Assembly: GCA_029582155.1 (NCBI GenBank) | Contig: CM055896.1 | Location: 7,456,624-7,520,623, forward strand | Direction of reading: 5' to 3' | DNA length: 64,000 nucleotides | Source of the DNA: Panopea generosa | Lineage: Eukaryota > Mollusca > Bivalvia > Adapedonta > Hiatellidae | In this document: piece after piece, positions 59,007 through 64,000 of the stretch | How the letters are laid out: the number at the start of each line of letters is the position of its first letter | Position numbering within the stretch: the first letter of the stretch is position 1 | Translations under genes and position numbers: made by a program | The notes under the pieces: generated by a model | Databases searched by the model: none | The model's input: only the letters and a program-made list of their open reading frames with translations | Told to the model about the DNA's origin: nothing

Positions 59007-60406
59007 TTTAGGTATGACCCTTGAGTATCATTTTCAATAAAATACAAAAATTATTAAACATTTTTTTTTTATTATTTTAATAGTATTGAAACAAGTTAAC
59101 ACTACGCTAGTATTTTAGCAATGTTACAGCAGTACAGTGTAGTATATCGATGTACTGCTTCATTGCTAAATATGGCCGTATATGTCATCATTATCATCGT
59201 CAAAAGAATCGGACATCGTCATCAACAACAGCAACAATAACACTAACGATACTGATAACAACACTGTTAATCTACTGCTGTTCTGCTACGTAGCTAACGT
59301 CATACTCTGAATAATACTAAACTACTAATCTACGGATGTACGGCTGTAATAATGTGTACTGTGGTACTGATGTAAAAGTCAGCATTATAATCATCATCAA
59401 CAGCAGAAGCAACAGCAGTATCAAGAATAGAAATAATGATAATGAACTACTGCTGAGTACATTGATCTTGAAACTTGCAGTTGAATTTACTGTGTTGAAT
59501 TGTTAGATAGTTGGGAGCTTAATTATTCCGTTTAGGAGGAAGTTATGACTTTTCTGTTAGTCGGACATACTTTATCTTATTTTCAATTAAATATATAGAT
59601 GGTTGAGACAGAATTGTTTGTGCACGTATCACCATGTTATTCATTTTAGTATTTATTTAAAGTGACATAAGTAATTGTTAAATTTAATGAACGCGTGACA
59701 TCTTTAAACTAATTTCACTTTTATTTATTTTATTTTTATCAAACATTATGCATATCACTTATTTAACTTTGAACGAATGACCATTTGTAAATCTTAGACT
59801 TGTTTTGTTAAAAATGGAAAAAATCTAAGCAATACAAATTGATATTTGCTTGTTTTTTAATTGCTCATCTAATGTGACTTTAAGTCAATAATAGAGCTTA
59901 GTATATATATTACTACTGGCAGCGAATTCGATGAATTTGCAGAAGTAAAAGTATCAAGAGAATTATTGGTACGAAAAGGTTAACATTTGAGGACCCCAGT
60001 CCTTCATTAAGTTGTACAACAAAAAAGGAAAGGGTGATGACTAACTTTAAAAGATAAACATACGGTGTTGTACTGCATAATCAACAGATAAACATATAGT
60101 GTTCTACTGCATAATCAACAGATAAACATACGGTGTTCTACTGCATAATCAAAAGATTGCAAACAAGGATAACAAATAGCAATGGCCCAGGATTTTACGT
60201 GTATTTCCTTTTTTTCTTTTTTATTCACTTTAGGGTAGGTGCATTCACTTTATAAGCTGAAATTTCTTATCCATGCCCCAATACGATGTCTACAAAAAAT
60301 TTAGTTACAGGACAATAGGAATCATTTGTAGAACTAGCCTCTAAAATGTATGTGTCGAACGTTAGATGCGGCTTTCAAAGAATACAGCCATCACAAATGT
60401 ATAAGT
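59007..60406. other. Spacer between central and right units
   Basis: No supported gene. A loose cat/caa/cag trinucleotide-rich stretch lies at about 59185-59440, and gataaacata-ggtgttctactgcataatcaac recurs three times at 60051-60150. Confidence 0.55.
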
Positions 60407-60605
60407 GGAGCGTGTGGTCAAGTGGTAAAACATCAAACTCATGATCGGAGGGTCGTGGGTTCCATCCTCCGTCACGGCTATTTGTGGTGTCCTTGAGCGA
60501 AACATTTGTCCACATATGCTTAGTACTGGTTCTACCCAGGAAGACTTCGGGCTTGATTTGCCCAAATTGTAAGAACTTGCTTCACAATCGTAGTAATTTA
60601 GTTAA
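60407..60605 (+). mobile_element. tRNA-derived SINE with family-2-type body and a different head
   Basis: The head (gtgtggtcaagtggtaaaac, a CTCATGA loop, gtcgtgggttccatcctccg) is tRNA-like with a CAT anticodon position. The downstream tagtactggttctacccagg, aagacttcgg and cttcacaatcg are shared with the family-2 bodies at 6451 and 32672. A different head on a shared tail is typical of recombined SINE families. Confidence 0.72.
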
Positions 60606-60749
60606 GTTTAAACTAAGTGCATGAACACAATATAGAATTATAAACTGTATAGCACAATATATACATACAGAATAAATGACAAAACCGTCATTGACTTAGA
60701 ACGTGACTATTCCTTACAAATGTATATATATACGTATGGTAAACCAGTA

Positions 60750-60765
60750 TGTGTGTGTGTGTGAA

Positions 60766-60796
<31 letters not shown>

Positions 60797-60797
60797 A
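60750..60797. repeat. (TG)n and (GA)n microsatellite
   Basis: gtgtgtgtgtgtg, a short interruption, more tg units, then gagagagaaagag. Confidence 0.93.
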
Positions 60798-60959
60798 AGA
60801 GGCAAAAGGCAATGACCCGAGATCTTACATCTTCCTAATTGCTGTGTTATACACAATATGTCGGGACATTTTCATTCTGGTTGCAGAGTATTGGAGTCAT
60901 TTAAATCAAGCTGTCGAGCTGAAATAAAAAAAATCTCCAACAGGAGATGTAGTTTTCAA

Positions 60960-61516
60960 TTAACAGAACCAACGCAACAAGTAAATATATGGGACAGTAT
61001 ATAACACCACACACACATCAGAAATTACAACACGGGTCACTGCCTTGGTTCGACTAGTAACACTAGCGCCACAGGGAGCTGTACCCGGTTTACGATTGCA
61101 TACACTCATCCTCTCTCCGTCATCACACTATAGAACGAGACAGCATAACGTTAAGAAGCTGACCAGATTATGTTCTTACAATTCTAGCAGCATGCACATG
61201 TGCATAGGGTAAAACACAAAAACGCGTTCAAGTGAACTATGTGTATAAAAGAAACAACTGATGTTTTACGCAAATATAATCGATGACTAGAAGCCAGGGC
61301 GGCAAAACAATATTGTAATAACTAAGATACTAAGATAACTAAGATCAGACGGAGAAAAGGTCAAATATCCAGCACCTCCGATCTTGTACTGTTCGTTTTT
61401 AACATGAAAACCAATTTTATTCCACAAATTGTTTATACATTTGTATTTAATAAAAAATAATATTTTACCTGTTGCTGCAATACAGCGATGGTTATAATCA
61501 CGACGAATAACTGCAT
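60960..61516 (-). CDS. Possible short secreted peptide gene, 2 exons (right unit)
   Basis: Exon 1 at 61516-61469 encodes MQLFVVIITIAVLQQQ and ends at donor CAG|gtaaaa. Exon 2 at 61127-60960 begins after acceptor ttctatag with CDDGERMSVCNRKPGTAPCG and runs to TAA. Both borders are phase 0. The product would be 71 residues: a signal-peptide-like hydrophobic start and a 55-residue mature part with five cysteines. Related sequences occur at 52038-51575 (decayed) and 53548 (exon 1 only), always downstream of an ADF-like gene on the same strand. I do not recognise the family; exon 2 could be non-coding, or a GT at the SD|V codon could be a further donor. Confidence 0.38.
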
Positions 61517-61529
61517 CCTCCAAGTTTAC

Positions 61530-62368
61530 ACTCCGAATAGTAATATGATTAACAGCGTAAATATTATTTAGCCCTGGGACGTAACAGCAGCACATTTTAT
61601 CTGTGTTTATTAATATGTTGATATAGCACGCCACCACGCGGACACATAAAGGGAGGCAATTATTTGTTGAAGATTCACAACAAAATATGAACATATAAAC
61701 ACCGCATGTAACGTTAATGAATCAATAATGGGTCCTTAAAGGATATTTTATAACCATAAGGGGGCCGACATGAACTTTTTTAAAAATGCTCTTCTCAAGA
61801 ACTGATTAACTAAAATGTGGTTATTTTTAGTTTTAAATAAAAAAAATACTATAGGAAAACAAAAAAATATCTCACTTTCAATCCCGTTTCTACTATGTTT
61901 TATTCACTTGAGAACCCTTACCATAATAGTTGAGGTTAAGTTTAAGAGGGGCCATCAGATTTTTGAAAAAAAAGTTAAGATTATGTACTTCTTCTTCTCA
62001 AGAAATGGTTTTTATTAGCTTCAATGGTCCGTAAAACTAGATGTGTCAAATTTATTCGATCAAATTGGCTGGGATTCCTTGGGGTTCTGTATGGGAACTT
62101 TCAATTTTTATATTTACATTCTATGCGTTAAACAAGTAATTTTCTCAAGCTGTGTTTTAGATCTGAAGCATTGTCTTATATACACCGTTGAGGTATATAT
62201 TGAGATATGGATAGTAGTAACTGAGATGAGAGCTTGTTAAAAACATTAATAAAAGAGTCAACACCGATGCCGACATTGACCCTGCGGCTATTACAATGTT
62301 CTTTGAAAGTCGACTTAATGTCAAGGCATTTATATAAGAATACACCGACTCTGAAGATTTGTTCTCAT
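61530..62368. repeat. Right copy of the spacer between ADF and peptide genes
   Basis: Counterpart of 53549-54480 and, at 62170-62368, of the central ADF 3' flank (56600-56770). The 135-codon minus frame at 61287-61694 spans the signal-peptide exon in another frame and is not itself a gene. Confidence 0.65.
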
Positions 62369-62504
62369 TTTTTATTGACACAAACTACAATGTTTGTTTT
62401 CATCCCAGATACCAGTTCAGTTTGTTCAACTCATCTGGTGTGCTGTATACCGCTGTTTCGAAAAGTCAAGGATACCTTTTTTAAGAACAACCCCGGCTTG
62501 TGAG

Positions 62505-63949
62505 TTATTTTACCATCCTCCATAGAGTGGGATCATTGTTCCTGATAAAAGGAATCACATCAGAATAAGAATATGTCGTATTCTTAATGTAAATTATATT
62601 AGCGATGTCTATATATTTCTATGAATTTTGAATAGTAGAGCGATATTCTGTGTACAATGCGAAGGGAAAATTTGCTTGCGTGTGGATTTTTCCCAAATAA
62701 TATGGTAAGGTAAGAGATAATGCGACATTATCATATTTTACTGTTGAAGTTGCCGTTGATACATGATTCTCAGGATAACCTCATGTTTGCGATGGTGACA
62801 TTTGCTTTCATATAATCAGCATTATATTTGAATAGTTTGCTCTGTTTTGTCTATATGTTTCTGTATTTATTTTAACCAAAGACCGATACTCTGACAAAAA
62901 TAAAATATATTTTTAAATTTTTTACACTGAACCAACCATGACAGTCTGGAGAGATGGAAAGATGATATTTATAATAGTTCGTGTGCAAAATAAAACATCG
63001 TTGAAGCTAATCGGAATTTAACTACCCAGTAGTAAAATACGATATCGACGGACATGTAGCTAAGTATTATAATATTTCTGTATAATTCACGATATGATCA
63101 CACTAAGTATATAAAGCCGTAGTGACTATAAGAAAACACGTGGGTGTAATAAGTGACTGACATTCTTTGAGAGAACTAACGTTAACCATGTAACAAGGAT
63201 TAATCTATTTTTTGCCTCATCTACAACCAAGGCATATCTCCCCTCCTTGTGTTCTGATACAGTTGGAAGTTTGTCGCGGAATTCGTCAAATGTTACATCT
63301 TTATGAAATAATATGTGTTCAATATATTTTAAAACACACATCATTTAGAAGTTATTGTGCTCAATCTTATTTTAATTCATCGTCTTGAACTGCAAAGATA
63401 TTATTTTAGTTGAATTTTCTTGGTTAAATTTGTTTTTAAAAAAGATATTAAATCTAAGAAGAACAAAATGTTAGTTTTACTAAAGTACAAAATACGATTG
63501 TGTATGCAATCAACAATATTTTCATTTAAAAAGCCAATTGATAATAACAGATGTGTTATAACCAATTTAACTGTGAATGTATTGCATGAAGGTAAAAAGA
63601 AATATTTGCATCTCTTAAAAACGATATCAAGTATGAGTTTAAAAAATAGGTGTTTCTTTACAATATGCGTTTAGAACAAATAATAGCTTCAAAAGTATTA
63701 CCCTTTTTTAAAAAAATTAAGAACTCCGTTTGTCTGCGGTATATTTTTCGGCACGGCATTAGATAAACATATGGTGAGAATAGCAAGAAAGGAGTAAATG
63801 AGTAAGGATATACCTATACTGCCGATAGAATCGACTACGATCTCTTGTTGTTTTTTCGTAAGCTTGAGGATACAGTATCGGAACTTTGGAAAAATTTTCA
63901 TAACATTGTAAGAGTCAATAATAGCATATGTAACTGTCACCGCGAAAAG
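62505..63949 (-). CDS. ADF/cofilin-like gene, right unit, 5' end outside window, C-terminus truncated
   Basis: Minus-strand exons 63949-63814 (136 bases, as in the central gene), 63298-63181 (118 bases, one codon longer) and 62541-62505. Phases match the central gene. It encodes FRYCILKLTKKQQEIVVDSI, VTFDEFRDKLPTVSEHKEGR and YALVVDEAKNRLILVTWL, then NNDPTLWRMVK and a TAA. In the central gene the matching place reads LWKMIY and continues for about 35 more residues, so the actin-contacting helix is cut short here. Downstream sequence still resembles the lost C-terminus but in other frames. Exon 1 would lie beyond 63949, near or past the window edge. It is either a recent pseudogene or a short form. 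Confidence 0.65.
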
Positions 63950-64000
63950 CTGAAAAGAGTATAAATACAAAGTTAGGGTGATTTGTTTAACGATTCGACG

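Noticed and set aside
61287..61694. 135-codon minus frame
   Set aside because: It overlaps the signal-peptide exon in a different frame, is not conserved in the left duplicates, and has no recognisable domain.
63420..63674. 84-codon plus frame in an intron of the right ADF gene
   Set aside because: AT-rich, Lys/Leu/Ile-dominated, not conserved in the homologous central intron.

Overview
The window looks like a piece of nuclear genome from a marine invertebrate, most likely a bivalve mollusc. This is an inference. It rests on strongly AT-rich DNA, short exons with GT-AG introns, two HSPA12-type Hsp70 genes (a family greatly expanded in bivalves), tRNA-derived SINEs, and long minisatellite arrays that fill roughly a fifth of the sequence. 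No prokaryotic gene organisation is present, and most long open frames are repeats read as protein or antisense shadows of exons.

Layout. 1-8.6 kb: no gene; microsatellites, two SINEs and a Penelope-like remnant. 8.7-16.3 kb: HSPA12-like gene A on the minus strand, four visible exons, with a 3.5-kb array of a 58-bp repeat in one intron. 16.3-25.7 kb: a duplicated 0.63-kb segment, SINEs, a 28-bp array, a 53-bp array and a broken Tc1/mariner-class transposon. 25.75-29.8 kb: HSPA12-like gene B on the plus strand, with the same exon lengths and phases as A. A and B are a divergent (head-to-head) paralogous pair; neither has its initiator exon identified. 31.0-34.5 kb: a TIR-bounded, TTAA-flanked element of 3.5 kb with decayed coding relics and two nested SINEs. 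35.8-38.7 kb: a 32-bp array with a ~478-bp higher-order period. 38.7-47.3 kb: no gene recognised; microsatellites and foldback repeats. 47.3-51.5 kb: a 54-bp array interrupted by a 459-bp MITE.

51.5-64 kb: three tandem units on the minus strand. Each pairs an ADF/cofilin-like gene (actin filament severing and depolymerisation) with a possible two-exon gene for a short secreted peptide. The central ADF gene (56801-59006) can be read completely: four exons, 139 residues, and a polyadenylation signal. The right-hand ADF gene is cut by the window edge and has an early stop. The left-hand one survives only as part of one exon. A deletion between the left and central units joined the signal-peptide exon of one unit to the ADF exon of the next.

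The HSPA12 pair (ATPase-type chaperone relatives) and the ADF/peptide cluster show no evident functional link. Their common theme is local gene duplication in a repeat-rich region. All family calls come from reading motifs and splice sites by eye; no database search was possible.
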